A stretch of 64,000 bases of DNA, taken from contig CM060849.1 of assembly GCA_030737835.1 (NCBI GenBank), forward strand, positions 25,552,855 to 25,616,854, given 5' to 3'. This DNA is from Acorus gramineus (taxonomy: Eukaryota > Streptophyta > Magnoliopsida > Acorales > Acoraceae). Below the pieces are notes generated by a model that worked only from the letters and a program-made list of their open reading frames with translations, did not search any database and was not told the DNA's origin. Position numbers and translations under genes: made by a program. Within the stretch, counting starts at the first letter, position 1; each line of letters begins with the position of its first letter. Below, one piece after another: positions 23,853 to 36,100 of the stretch.

Positions 23853-26580
23853 ATGCAATTTATTGTTGTCAAAAGAAGAAAGAAATATGAATCCATAGTA
23901 ATTGAAAAGGATTGATGGTTTGCCGACTCCGAATTGAACATGTATGTGGGGCTCAACCATCATATTCACAACTCGCACCCATTTGGTCAATCACCCTCCA
24001 TTACAGTCCACCATTCTCAGAAATTTTTGTCCTTAAAACCTTCTTTTCCTAACACGATAGGAATATGAGAGAATACGTGGAAAATTGTGACTCAAAAATT
24101 CGGTGTCATTGTTTGTTTGGATATTTTTTTTTTTAAAAAAAAGCAATTCAGTCTTGACAACTTGTCAATGGAATAAATGTGGTTTTCTCATTCATTGATC
24201 TTTCCACCGTTTCGGATCGACTTCACACAACAAACAACCCAAAAAATACAGATACATGCATGGTCCACCAATTGGACGACCCAGATCACGTGATAATCAC
24301 CCACCTATTCAGATTTTGAGTTTGAAATGAATGGATCGATCGATGTATTTATTAATTTCCATGCAACTCCTGCTGACAATTACAACAGAGAACATACAGT
24401 CTTTTTCACTAGCACAGAGATTTACAAATAACATTAAAATTTAATACACCCATAGATGTAAATATGTAATAATCCGTAAAAAAAAGTAAATGAAAGCATC
24501 TCCTCTCACCGTTTGTGAATTTTGGCTTTGGTGATTGATTAATTAATTAGTTCCTTTTCTTTTCTCTTCTTATCCTATTCATGGTACTAATTAATAATTC
24601 AACTATAATATCTTGGCCGGTCACAATCTTTACAGGATGTTGTTTGGCGATCGAGAATGAGTCGATAGATTATATTTGATGATCCTTGACCAACATCCGT
24701 GTATATATATATATATATACATATACACTAACGTTGACAAGACTTGTTCCAAACCTTTGACAATATATATCTAACCAATATTTTACCATATTTGCTGTCA
24801 AATTAATTGTCCACCAAAACACATTTCATTTACAATTAGAAAAAGCTCAAGTTACCCAGGTAATAGGTGGATGTTTCATAACCTTCTATATGAGTATATT
24901 AATATTTATATTCCCCATCTATTAAATCTATTATAACTTCTTTTTCCTTGGACAAAAACTCAATTATACCGTCAATTAAGCATGACTCGCTCATTGCGTG
25001 GTGGACCTACTTTGATTTCATGCATTAAGTAGGCCTAAGAATCATCTTCTAGAATTTGCTTTCAAATATAAGTCATCAAGTACCCGTTTTTTTCAACATT
25101 TTTGAAGAAATGCACGTATACATACAGCACAGCAGATTACCCATTTTGATCACTGCGTCTCAATTTTCAACATACTTTGTCTTGTGCTTAAATGTTAGAC
25201 CATTTGCATTTCAATGATTTCACCTACCAATGACTTCTCTCCATCTCCTCATTTTACCTTTATAATCAACTCTTGAACATAATTACTTTTGAAAAAGATA
25301 TGCCTAGCCTTTGTGCATGCAGTCCCATTTGTATAGTTCATACCAAATTTTATTTTTTTAAAATCATATTTTCTTATTGAAATAGATGTTACATGAAATG
25401 ATATATATACTAAGATATATCAATGTACTGTTTTCCCACTTTGTCTTATCTGATCATATAACACTACTAGCATGCCATATTTGTCAAACTGTCATTGAAT
25501 GACGAATTTAAATTCTTAGACAGGCTGATCATTGACCCACCGTTATTAACATGTCAGAACAACTCATCTCTTTAATGCACCTGAGAAACACTACTTCATT
25601 TCTTTACTATGATCACATTAGACCTCTTTAACATCCATTTTACATCAGCATAGCCTAGTATCATTTACAATTCAGGTTTTTCAAAAACTGTTGCATATGT
25701 ATGTCCAACCTTTGTAATGAAAGTTTTTTTTTGTGTGTGTGTGTGTCATGCAGCAAAAGAACAAAGAAGCATCAGACTTCGTTTAACCTTCATTTCTTTC
25801 CCATTAATATATCAAGATGTAACACTTCAATTTTATTTTATTTTATTTTATTTTAGGGAACACTTCAAATTTGATTATTAAATATTTAACCATTAAGATA
25901 TCAATATGTGACACTTCAAAGGAAGACTTAGAGACAAAGCCCAAACATATTTGTTTGTGCCAAAAATAAAAATAAAAAATCGATCTGAAACCTAAAGCCT
26001 ACACAAATCATGTTGCAAAACCCACAATCCATACGAGGATGGACTTTAGCTATATCAGGCTCGGGCTTCTTATCTTTGCTGAAGCATGGGCTCAGTCTTA
26101 ATTAGACATTCTTATTCACATACTGGGCCAGCGTCCTGGGCCGGCCTCGGGCCTCAGCAGAACTCCCATGCATTATAATCGTTTGGTTCATGATGATTGG
26201 TTGGGGAAATGTTAGGGCAATCTTTCATGCTGCACTAAACTTTTGAAATCCTAACCCATTTTGATTTTTTTCGAAATGCATATACAAATTTAATTTAATG
26301 AAATACATACATAATATAAGTATAATATAAGTGAAGTATTATTGAATAAATTGAATGCATACTTCTTTTACAATTTTTTTGATATGCTCGCCTAACCGTG
26401 GCTGAGCCACTCAATTTTGTAAAACCATTTGGTGCACGTGTTCTAAATTGTGAAATATTAAAAAATAGTTACGAGAACGTTAGTTTAATTGTTTGTTACA
26501 ATAGTACATAATATCCATTTTAGTTTGATTCTCAAATAGCTTATTCAAATATAAAATAATTATATGGGAATAAAAGTGAA
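23853..26580. other. Intergenic, AT-rich, no gene seen
   Basis: I see no coding gene, RNA gene or clear mobile element in these 2.7 kb. There is a (TA)n run near 24707-24722, a GTGTGTGTGTG run near 25734 and a TTTTATTTTATTTTA run near 25835. Confidence 0.5.
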
Positions 26581-28540
26581 ATAAATAATGGGTGAATTGC
26601 TCAAATGCCCTTGACCAACAGCTTTATTTTTTTTGTGCTCCTGGTTTTTTTTTTTTTTTTTATTTACCCCTACAAAGTTGTCTCATTTTTTTTTTGCCCC
26701 TGATTTTTTATAATACCTGAACTACCCCTTACAATCAAAGTTACATAAATATAAAAATATAATGTGCCACATACAGAAATTGTACATATAGTTACAAATA
26801 TTTAATAGGTAATTACAGAAAGCATTCAATGTATACAAAGATAGTTTTAAACTCAAAATGGTTATAAATACATTTCCAACGTCATTACAATATATTAATG
26901 AATGGTAAATATTGTAATTATCATTTATATAAGTGCATTCAATGTTCACAAAATAGTTATAAATGTATTCCTAAAGTGTCATTAAATAGATACATCAACT
27001 GTTTGAAGACATTGTCTTCATAGCTTAATGAAATCAGTTGTTGTCCTCCCTTTGATTCTTTTTATGTCCTCTTTAGTGAAATCAAATTCACTGAAAGACC
27101 TTCAAACTTGACATTCAACATGCTTCGTAATACAGAACGCGCTGTCTAGCAACATTAAAGATGCAATAATTAATTAAACACCTCACAAATATTCATTTGG
27201 CAATATGAACGATATTGATAATAACATGAATCCGATCGAATTGGAAACATATAAATATTAACAACTGTAATAATTTTGTAGAAGTGCTTAACAATTACAG
27301 TAACTACAATGTGACATAACCAATTACAAAAATGTAATGTTAATTTACAGATATGAAAATGATAAATTACAGAAATCTTATAAACAATTACAGAATGTAA
27401 TCAATGATTTACAAGAATCATTCACCTAACAACAAAAACTATAAAAACTATGAATTACAGAAACTATCATTTATAGAACAAAAATATGATATCATCTATA
27501 GAATTAAACTAAGGATATACAATATTACAAAAATAATATGACCAATTACAGAAATTTGATATCAATTTACAGATATGTAATGATTAATTACAAAATATTT
27601 ATAAATAATTACATACATATGAAATGCATTAAACAACATATTTGCTTTATAAAAACATATATACTAAAAAAAATCAAATTGAGCAAAAAAAAACTAATAT
27701 GAGGACCAGTGAAAACCTCAAACAAGAATGACTTTTTTTTCAGACATCACAAATCATTAAAGAAAACTAAATCTACATTTACATAAACAGTAACAAGATC
27801 TTTTTTTTTAAAAAAAAAGAACATACAACTTGATGCAAACCAACATACTTCTTTTACTAATATATAAAATATGGGAAAAAATAAAATTAAACACAAAAAA
27901 CTACTAAGAACCACTGAAACCCAACAAAATGTGTTTTTTTTTTTCCAAACATCAAAGATTTAAAAAATTTCAACCCAACAAAATTCACATTTGAAGAAAT
28001 CTAAATAAAATAAACATAAGGTGAAAAGAACAACCACAACCAGATTTTCATCATTGATACCGGAATCACGAGGAGTCATGGCTACAATGACGACGATCTT
28101 GATCCATTTTTTACCGGGGAGAGAGAATGTTGAGGAAAAAGAAAGGTCGAGGAGAGAGAACCATTTCTTCCTAATTTGGTGGGTTTTGGGAGAGATGAAT
28201 CAATTTAGGGAAGATAGAAGAAATGGAGGGAATAATAGTTTATGTTTGATGGGTTTTAGGGGGGAGAGGAATCAATTTGAGAGAGATAAAGAGAAGAAAT
28301 GGAGGGAAATGTAGTTTATGTTTGTGAGTTTGGAGGGAGATGAATTAATTAGGAGGAAAGGGAGAAAAAATGGAGGGAAGGGTAGTTAGGAGTAAAACAT
28401 GAGGTGACATGGGTGAGGGGTAAGAAAAAAATGGCTGAGCACAACAAGGGTAAAAAAAAAATTAAAAAAAGTCTAAGGGTACAAAAAAAAAAATAGAATA
28501 GTTGGTATAGGGGTATTTGGACAATTTACCCATAAATAAT
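26581..28540. mobile_element. Non-autonomous Mutator-like element (MULE), 1942 bp
   Basis: The element spans 26590-28531. It starts GGGTGAATTGCTCAAATGCC and ends, read on the opposite strand, with GGGTAAATTGTCCAAATACC. This gives terminal inverted repeats that continue with divergence into T-rich and CCCC(T/A)-containing sequence for about 100 bp. The exact 9-bp duplication ATAAATAAT flanks it (26581-26589 and 28532-28540). The interior is AT-rich and packed with short repeats of the type AATTACAGAAA and ATTACAAAA. No transposase frame is present. A purine-rich open frame at 28021-28314 is low-complexity and probably non-functional. Confidence 0.92.
28181..28388 (+). repeat. Purine-rich tandem repeat inside the MULE
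   Basis: Three diverged units of about 63-75 bp start at 28181, 28251 and 28326. Shared elements are GGGTTTTGGG/GGGTTTTAGG, GAGATGAATCAATTTAGG, AGAAATGGAGGGAA and TAGTTTATGTTTG. They lie close to the right inverted repeat of the element. Confidence 0.8.
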
Positions 28541-31380
28541 TTTATGTTCGAGTGAGATTTTTATATATTGTAATATTTTTTTGTATTTTGTGTTTACTTA
28601 TAAGACATTATTAGCTCTAACTCTTCTGTATCATTGGAACTACAAATTAAATATGATTCACATGTAATCTTTTTTTTTTTTTTAAATGCAATTGCTATTT
28701 TTCTTCTATTTTTTTTATACGTATGTCTTGTAATATCAGGTTTTTAGTCCTCTTCTGTATTTCATTAAAATAAATATTTAATTTAAAAAATGTATAACTT
28801 GATGAGGAGGATATTTTTCCATTCAGTTAAATTGTCGATCTTCGAAGTCTTACTTCTTGAACTCGGGACCCGATTAACAATAGATTCTGCACTCACAAAA
28901 AAATCAGGGGGACACCGGTGTGATGCCAATCAAAGGGTCTCTGAAGAGATGTATCAGTAAAGGAATACAAAACTCACTTAATTTGGGTGGCTTGAGAATA
29001 GAAAAATTAGATACCTTAACTTTTTTATTACCTCCTTTTTTTATAGAGTCACTTAGTTAGATTATCGCTACCACTCTCATTTGGTTGTTATAACCGTTCC
29101 CCCATTAAGCACTTTGTGGACGATCTTTGTGGAAACCCCCCACGTGTTAATGAGGCAAGTTGTGTCACTAATTACCCACGTTATGTAAGTAGTGGACCTT
29201 AATTGTCCACCTGACAGTTACCTCTCTGACCGTTTCATTGGTTCTCCTTATGGCCTTTGGCCTGATCATTCTTCCATTACGTCCAGGAGTGTTTTTGCGA
29301 GATGAAAGATCGCCTGATTAGACCTTCTGTTTGGTTGTGTCTTTCTTAACCGTTAGCGAGGTATAAGGTCGTCCGATTAGAACTCTAATATGATCATGCC
29401 TTATCTACTCGAGGTGACATTCACTCGTGAGGTGCCAGACTATCCGACTAGACCTCTAATCTAGTCGTGTCGCATCTACTCAGGGTATCATAATAATTCA
29501 TTAGATTCGGATCCGAGTTTATGGACTTTAAATGTGACGGCCCATATCCATCTTAGCTTGATACGCATTATTTTTTAATATGGTGCAAATTTTCATCTTC
29601 ATGTGTGATAATTTTTATAAGAATAAAACTATAGATTATGATTATATTGCACTCACACCGGAATAAATTCCTAGGTTATTGTCAGGCCAGCTAATACTGC
29701 ATATATATTTAGAATGACCTATCAATGTCCAATTGTTCACTCTATGAAGTATGAACCACCAACACCTCACATACCCTCCACGTATATATCCGATCCAACT
29801 TTACTAAAACTTTTATCTTTGCTACGTTCACTTTTTTTCTTTTTGACAGCCGAAAGTGGTGATGCCACGGTGGGAAAGCAACTGCACGTTCACAAAGCCT
29901 TCTAATGTCCATTAAACACAGTTCCTTTAATAAATTAATCCATGCTAATAATACTCTTTTTGTAGAAGTTAGATATGTTCGATGTACATATCTACATGTA
30001 TGCCATCCCAAATGCCAGCAAGGTTTGGTCCATACATTGCACAAGCCAAATACAACCACGCTATAAAGTTGAATGTCTAAATTCTATATGATGTCAACCT
30101 CTACATGTCTAAATTCTAATGTCTGAACATTAGCTATGCTCATGGGGTGGTGGTCGATGAATTGTTAGACATCCCGTCTAGTGGATTTTTTTTTATCCCA
30201 TAAAAAATTTCTTATTTTAAATTTTAATCTTTCTGGTTCTCTTCACCCCCTTGAAGTTGTAATTCACTTGAATACATATGATGGTAACAATGCTTTTTTT
30301 TTTTAAAAAAAAAAAACTCCCACAATTGAATGAGAAGTTAATCATGGATTTATCTTATAATATCACAATGACACATACAACAATAACAAATAACACAAAA
30401 AAAAATAAAAATAAGAATCAGAAGGATCACATGATGTATAGTCTACAGTGGTGGAGGGCAAAGCTTTCACTCTCCACCAACAACCACGTTTTACATATCT
30501 TTTGAGTGGCCTCCCCAGAAAAAAAAAAAGTGTGATTCACTGAGTGAGTGCCACCACCAAAGTAAAGATTCCTTCCAACATTTTTTTATTAAAAAACACG
30601 TGATTCACACCAAACAAACGCATACTTATCTTGAACGGTTGAACCACAAATATCATAATAACAAGTAGCAACATGTGCTATAATTTCAAAAATGTTTCCC
30701 ATGTATCTATTGACTAAAGTACCCCTACCACGGTCTCATAATTTCAATATGGGTCAAAGACTATGGGGGTCACGACTCACTAGGTCCCAGAAACAAGTCT
30801 TTGCGTTCACACAAACAGTCTAATAAATCCATTTGCACCCGAAAGTCCATAAAGAAAATCTACCCGATCAACAAAACTCAACCCTCTGATCGATGATGCA
30901 CTCATAAAATCTTCTAGAAGCTAAAGCTATTAAAACCTCACCATCTTTTTGCCCATAAATGGAAGGTCAAGGGGTCTTTCGGAGGATCCGTTTAGAAACA
31001 CACGTTGAAAAATAGTTTTTAAAATAGAACTATTTTTTAAGGTGATTTTATACCTTGATTTTTATTGAAATGTTTTTTTTTTAATTCAGAAATCAATATT
31101 TGAAAGCAGTTAATGTTTGACAGAGAAAGTTGTTTTTTAATTCAAAAAATTGATTCTGATAAAAAAAATGTTGTTTTTGAGCTTTTCAAAACACAGATTT
31201 AAAGGAAAAAATTAAAAGGAATCCAACTTCTGATTCTGAATAAAGCTAACCCATTTGGTTGCACAATTTTTAATTTTTTAACTTTTCAAAAAACAATATC
31301 ACTATTAAACGTGCAACCAAACGGGATCTAAAAGAGCCAACTCAGTCGGATCTTGACCAATTCGGACCATTAAAACATCG
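28541..31380. other. Intergenic with retroelement-like and MITE debris
   Basis: No gene is supported. Bases 28840-29500 are less AT-rich. They contain repeated phrases such as TCCGATTAGA, TCCGACTAGACCTCTAATC and CTAATATGATCATGCC, like the internal repetition of some plant LTRs, but I could not find LTR ends, a primer-binding site or target duplications. Bases 30985-31328 hold a MITE listed separately. A 105-codon open frame on the minus strand at 29742-30059 shows no family features. Confidence 0.45.
30985..31328 (-). mobile_element. MITE family B, copy 1
   Basis: The ends are inverted: GATCCGTTTAGAAACACACG on the left and GATCCCGTTTGGTTGCACG on the right, read on the reverse strand. The reverse complement closely matches 58424-58752 and 60342-60684. 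Shared blocks are TTTTGAAAAG, CAGAATC, GCTTTCAAATATTGATTTC and AAAATCA(C/T)CTTAAAAAA. About 344 bp, non-coding, no visible target duplication. Confidence 0.75.
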
Positions 31381-31383
31381 GTT

Positions 31384-31416
31384 CACGTGCATCAACACGT
31401 GTGACGCAGACACGTG
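31384..31416 (+). promoter_or_regulatory. G-box / ACGT cluster upstream of a putative small gene
   Basis: CACGTG occurs at 31384-31389 and 31411-31416, with ACACGTGTG between them. Three ACGTG cores within 33 bases resemble the ABRE/G-box clusters bound by bZIP and bHLH factors in ABA- or light-responsive plant promoters. A TATATATGG element follows about 75 bp downstream (31489-31497). Confidence 0.6.
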
Positions 31417-31629
31417 AGAGGGGTGAAAGACCAATGGCAAGAACGTTATTTCTTTGAAACATCAATGTCATTTGTATACGTTTGCTGCTATATATGGAGA
31501 ACATTCTCTATTCAACCAAACCCAAAACAATTCAGTTTTTTACTTTTTTTGGAAGTGTTTAGACCGGAATTAGAATTTAGAAGAGAAGAGGAGAGGTGAT
31601 TGGTGAGCCATATCATCCGAAGAGAGAAA

Positions 31630-31809
31630 ATGGAGAGGAAATCAACGGTGATGATGATGGGAGGGAGGAGCGAGAGGTACCGCAACCACGATCAGGTCCG
31701 TCTGATCCCAAAGAGGGGTCAAGTGAAGATGGCGATTCTGGCGAACGTGGCTCACACGATGCTGGGCCTGTTCACTGCCACACGTCGATCGATCCACCTC
31801 ACTCACTGA
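31630..31809 (+). CDS. Putative 59-residue basic protein
   Basis: The frame from the ATG at 31630 encodes 59 residues: an Arg/Lys- and Met-rich head (MERKSTVMMMGGRSERYRNH), the central segment RLIPKRGQVKMAILANVAHT and a short hydrophobic stretch (ILANVAHTMLGLF). I do not recognise a characterised family. The case for a gene is the context. A G-box cluster and TATA box lie 130-250 bp upstream, the leader is purine-rich, the coding part is clearly less AT-rich than its flanks, and a T-rich tail resembling a 3' untranslated region follows. The frame could be extended upstream only from non-ATG codons. It may be a small membrane-associated or stress-regulated peptide, or a chance frame in a non-coding transcript. 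Confidence 0.45.
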   Translation: MERKSTVMMMGGRSERYRNHDQVRLIPKRGQVKMAILANVAHTMLGLFTATRRSIHLTH

Positions 31810-33166
31810 CTCAACAATGGAGGGAGACCGTCTTTGATCCTCACATGGGGGTTCCAGACCGAAACCAACTTCCACTTTTTTTTTTTGTAAATTTTGAGTT
31901 CTTGAGGTTTTCTTGACTGCTGGCCTTAGATTGTTTTGTGATTGTACAGAAGTTGTTGTAAATGTTTGTTTTATGCTAGATTTTGAACAAATTTTGATCC
32001 TTTTGTTCTAGATAGATCTCTGTCTGTCTTGCACCTATCTTGTTTGGGCACATTTATCCCCACCGACCATTTCACTCATCTTCAATCACCAAACCATTAA
32101 ACACACTATTTTTTTTTAAAAAAAAATTGTTAACCCCACCAATTCACCACTTCACGAGGGATCTCCAGTCTCCACCATCTGATGAGGGAGATGGGAGGAG
32201 AACAGAAAGGAGAGAAGCCTCTTACGAGTGGTGGGTTTAGATGTTTAGGTGATTGGCATATAAAGGTAGTGGGTTTAGAAATCACAAAAAGTAAAAATGG
32301 CTGGTTGGTTTAGTGATGTGGTGGGATGAGTAAATTGAGTGGTGGGGCTAGTTGTGTACATCTTCTTTTTAGGCGGCTCATGGTTCTGTGATGTTGACTG
32401 TTTTTACATTTATAAAAAACAGTTTCTGTAATTGTATAACTAAACGGTTTTATAATTACAATTTTTTATAAATAAATTTTAAATAAATAATGTTTAAAAA
32501 CTACGATCGAAAAAAGTTAGAAGAGACGATTTTTTGCATAATCAATTTTAAATAAAAAAAAATCAATTTTATAAAATCAAAAAAATATTTTTTTTAACAC
32601 CCGTGTTTTGAATGTTCAAATTAATTGATTGCACACAATTATTATTATTATTATTATTTTTTTTTTTTTTGTATATTTCGAACCCACTATCCGCTAATCC
32701 AAGGAAGGTGCAAGAACTGTCTGCGAGTATCAACAACCACATTTGTTCAATCCATTTTAGCCCACATTACTGTTTATTATTTTAAAATTGTGATAAATTT
32801 ATAGATATATAGTAATTTAATTAATAAAACACTTGGATATATTATGAACATAGTTTCCATAGTTTTTTTATATGAAAGTGGGGCTATCCTAAGCATTCGG
32901 AGAGAGTAACATAAATGACAGTTTATGTCATAATGGTCAAAGAAGATTGCCTTACCATTCAAAACTCTCTCGAGATCTGAATAAATGAATCAGCCAAAAT
33001 TGTCAAAACTTATAATCGGGGATAAAATAAAACATCGTTATTAAAACAAATTATGGCAAAAGGACTGCATAGCAACATTAAGATGCGAAAAATAAAAAAT
33101 TGAAGCTTCTGCCAGACAATGAAGCCTAAAAAATTCATATGTCATGCTGAGGGTACCCTTCATAAA
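31810..33166. other. Intergenic with a possible MITE
   Basis: Bases 31810-32050 are probably the 3' region of the putative small gene. Bases 32058-32346 have ends that resemble each other in inverted orientation (CCCCACCGACCATTTCACTC and CCCCACCACTCAATTTACTC on the reverse strand), consistent with an old MITE of about 290 bp. A (ATT)n microsatellite lies at about 32640-32656. Nothing else is recognised before the NDA stop codon. Confidence 0.45.
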
Positions 33167-36100
33167 TTAGCCTATACGAGAGTTGTCACGGCCAAAGACG
33201 AAAGTGGTGGCCCAGTTCACGGCGACGTAGAACCTGTTCCTCCAGCTGAGCACGCGAGTCAGGTACGCAGAGCGCCATATGAGCCAGCTAACAAACCCAG
33301 CATGGGACAGTCCTTTTGCATCCTGTACATGGTTTTACAATTTAGAAAACTAGGTAACTCTGTTAATATAAGCAGAATTAACAATGTATTTAAAAAGAAT
33401 TAACAACTTTAATGCAGTCAAACTGAATGAAGAACTGCTGAATTCCCACTGGCAATGCCTTTAAAGCAAGGGCTCCATGTACTTGTTAACATGAATCTAG
33501 TTGTTGGAGAGAGATTCCAACATGGCTCTCTACTGACTCATGTAGCTCAGTATAATTAAGATACTGCAATTTTCACGTCTTTGAATTCCCACAGGCTTAT
33601 CTGATTCTGATTCTGTACATCGAAAGTTTTTACAACTATTTTTGGAGTTCCTCCTCACCCAAACAAAATATGTTTTTTTTTCGACCAAAAGGGCCATTGT
33701 AGCAGAAATTCTAACCAAACCATGCATTAACATACAATGCGGGTAAAACATGAGCAAATATATACTCAACCAGTTAGTAAAGGCCAACTGTACATGATGC
33801 TTAACTGAAACATTAAACCATGGATTTCCTTGATTTAGATGGGCTGACATTATTTGGATTAGATGAAGAAGTGTAAGAGAGAAACATTGATGATTACCTT
33901 GCTCTGGCGCAGATCAACAAGTGCTTTATAACGTCCCACAGATGCCATGCTTCCAAGGTGCTGGTAGACAAAAGGATCTCCCAAAGAAATTCCTCCAATG
34001 CTGTTAGCCTTTCCTCCATTCTCCTTACCAATCCTGTTAAACAACCCCGCTAGATATTTGCCTTCCCTTTCTGCCACCTGTTGCAATTTCATGTATCAGA
34101 GCAGCAATAGATTTTGCATGCCCTTATCCATAATAATTCATCTACTGTTCTTATTTTCTTTTTCTGGTGGAGACCATCCTTCATGCTGTGTCTCAATATG
34201 AACATCTAGAAATAAGTTTCTTTGTATACTAATTCATCTACCTAGCTCTATTTTGTAGCTGAATAATAAAAGTACCATATCTGTGGAACATTGACTACCA
34301 AATATTAAAGTATTTATTATAGTTTTGAAAATTCTCTATTTAATGGTGAAATGCATAAATATAAATTTGCTAAAATGTGTGACTATGTTCTTTTATTTCT
34401 TTTGATGATTGATTACTCCAAGGATAGCACAAATCATTTTTTTTTAAAATTCAAAAACCTCTCCATTTGCAATTCAAATGGAAATTCATTTATATGCATT
34501 TAGTACCAGCGATACCAATAAATATTGATATAACCAGAGATGCAGGAAGTTTACCTGAGCTAAAGCTGGAAGAACTTGCTTCCCTGTCTGTTCAAGAAAA
34601 CCGGCACAGTCGCCAAGGGCAAACACATCTTCCACTGAAGGAACCCTCAGCCACTCATCAATTCCAATCCTGAATAGGATCAATATAAGAAAAAAGAAAT
34701 ACCATTATATCAGCAACAGACAGTAAAAAGGAGAGATGGAATAGTACATCAATGGAACAAAAAATAACATACCTTCCACCTGGTGCCTTGGGAAGACCAA
34801 GTGTTTTTACGAAGCGCGAAGGGCCTACACCAGTAGACCAGACAAGTAATCCATATGGAACATTAGTCCCGTCACTAAGAAGAATAGTCTTCGGAAGCAC
34901 CTCCTTCACTACACCTCGTACTAGGCGAACTCCAGACTGAAACAAAATTAAAAGTTTGCAGAATTGAGTCTTGAATTTCTTAAAAAATAGGTTTAAAAAG
35001 AAATTTGATAGTTACACCAAATCCACGTCAACTTCAAGGGCTTGCAGTACCTTCGTCAAGTGATTGGTTGCATATTGCCTTAATCCTACATCAAATGATG
35101 ACAATATTTCGTTTGCCTGTTCAGAACAAAAAAATCCAATCAATCAGCTAATAAAAGAAACCAGTCTCACTTTCTGCAGGAAAATGAAGATCCAGAAGGC
35201 TGTAGATATACCTCTATTAGGGTGACCTTAATATAATCTTTAACATGGGAGTACCGTTCATGGACATCTTTCATGATAAAGTCACTTAGTTCACCACTGA
35301 ACTCTACTCCAGTAGGGCCACCTCCAATGACAACGCAATGTAAAAGACGTTGTTTCTCTTCTTCTGATATGCCTGCCAACATAATTACAGGTTCAGTTTT
35401 TACATGCCTGAAAATCCATGATGACCTTATTCATAGAATTCACAAAGACTTAATACTCTTGCATAAGTGAACTGATCCCAAGCTATCTAATCTACAACAA
35501 GATCTGAATCATCGTGCAGACTGTAGTAGATCTAGTCGCAACCTCAGAATGGATTGGAATTCAATGAACAATAAGGATCAAGTTATGTCAAACAAATGCC
35601 TACATAAATCCACACAAATGTCAGGGTATCATGCATTGAGATTATCTTCTTCTCCCTTTTTTTAGCATTAAATATATTCTAGGGGTTCAATCTTTTATGA
35701 CGGACATATATTATTAATTGTCCTTCAGTTTCCCATTATGAACATGTAGAAGTAACATGTCTTTCATTTGTGGCATCTTTATTGTTTAAATTCCCAAATG
35801 TATTATTCAAAAACTGTGTACTGGAAGAGAAATTCCAGAGTAAAATAAAACTGATAAAAGTGGCTCACAACCAGGCACCATTCATAAATGCATGATCATA
35901 AACATTAAATTTTAACATACCAATGAACTTGTACATCACTGAAGTACCCCTATACATAGAAATGAGAATCATCCATAAGATTCGTAAATCTCAGCAAACT
36001 AAGATGAGCTAGTGAGCAGCTTGCAATAGTCCACATAGTTCTTACGTTATATATATATGGACCTACTTACACTGTTTTATGATGATAATCTGCAACCATG

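Noticed and set aside
28021..28314. 97-codon purine-rich frame inside the MULE
   Set aside because: It is low-complexity Arg/Glu/Asn sequence that arises from tandem repeats, with no resemblance to a transposase or a captured host gene.
28840..29500. LTR retrotransposon fragment
   Set aside because: Internal phrase repetition is suggestive, but no ends, target duplication, primer-binding site or coding remnants were found, so it is not called as a feature.
29742..30059. 105-codon minus-strand frame
   Set aside because: It lies in AT-rich intergenic DNA, with no family features, no signal peptide and no plausible promoter.
33530..33850. 106-codon minus-strand frame inside the NDA gene
   Set aside because: It lies within the last NDA intron and has no conserved sequence. 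The flanking exons join correctly without it.
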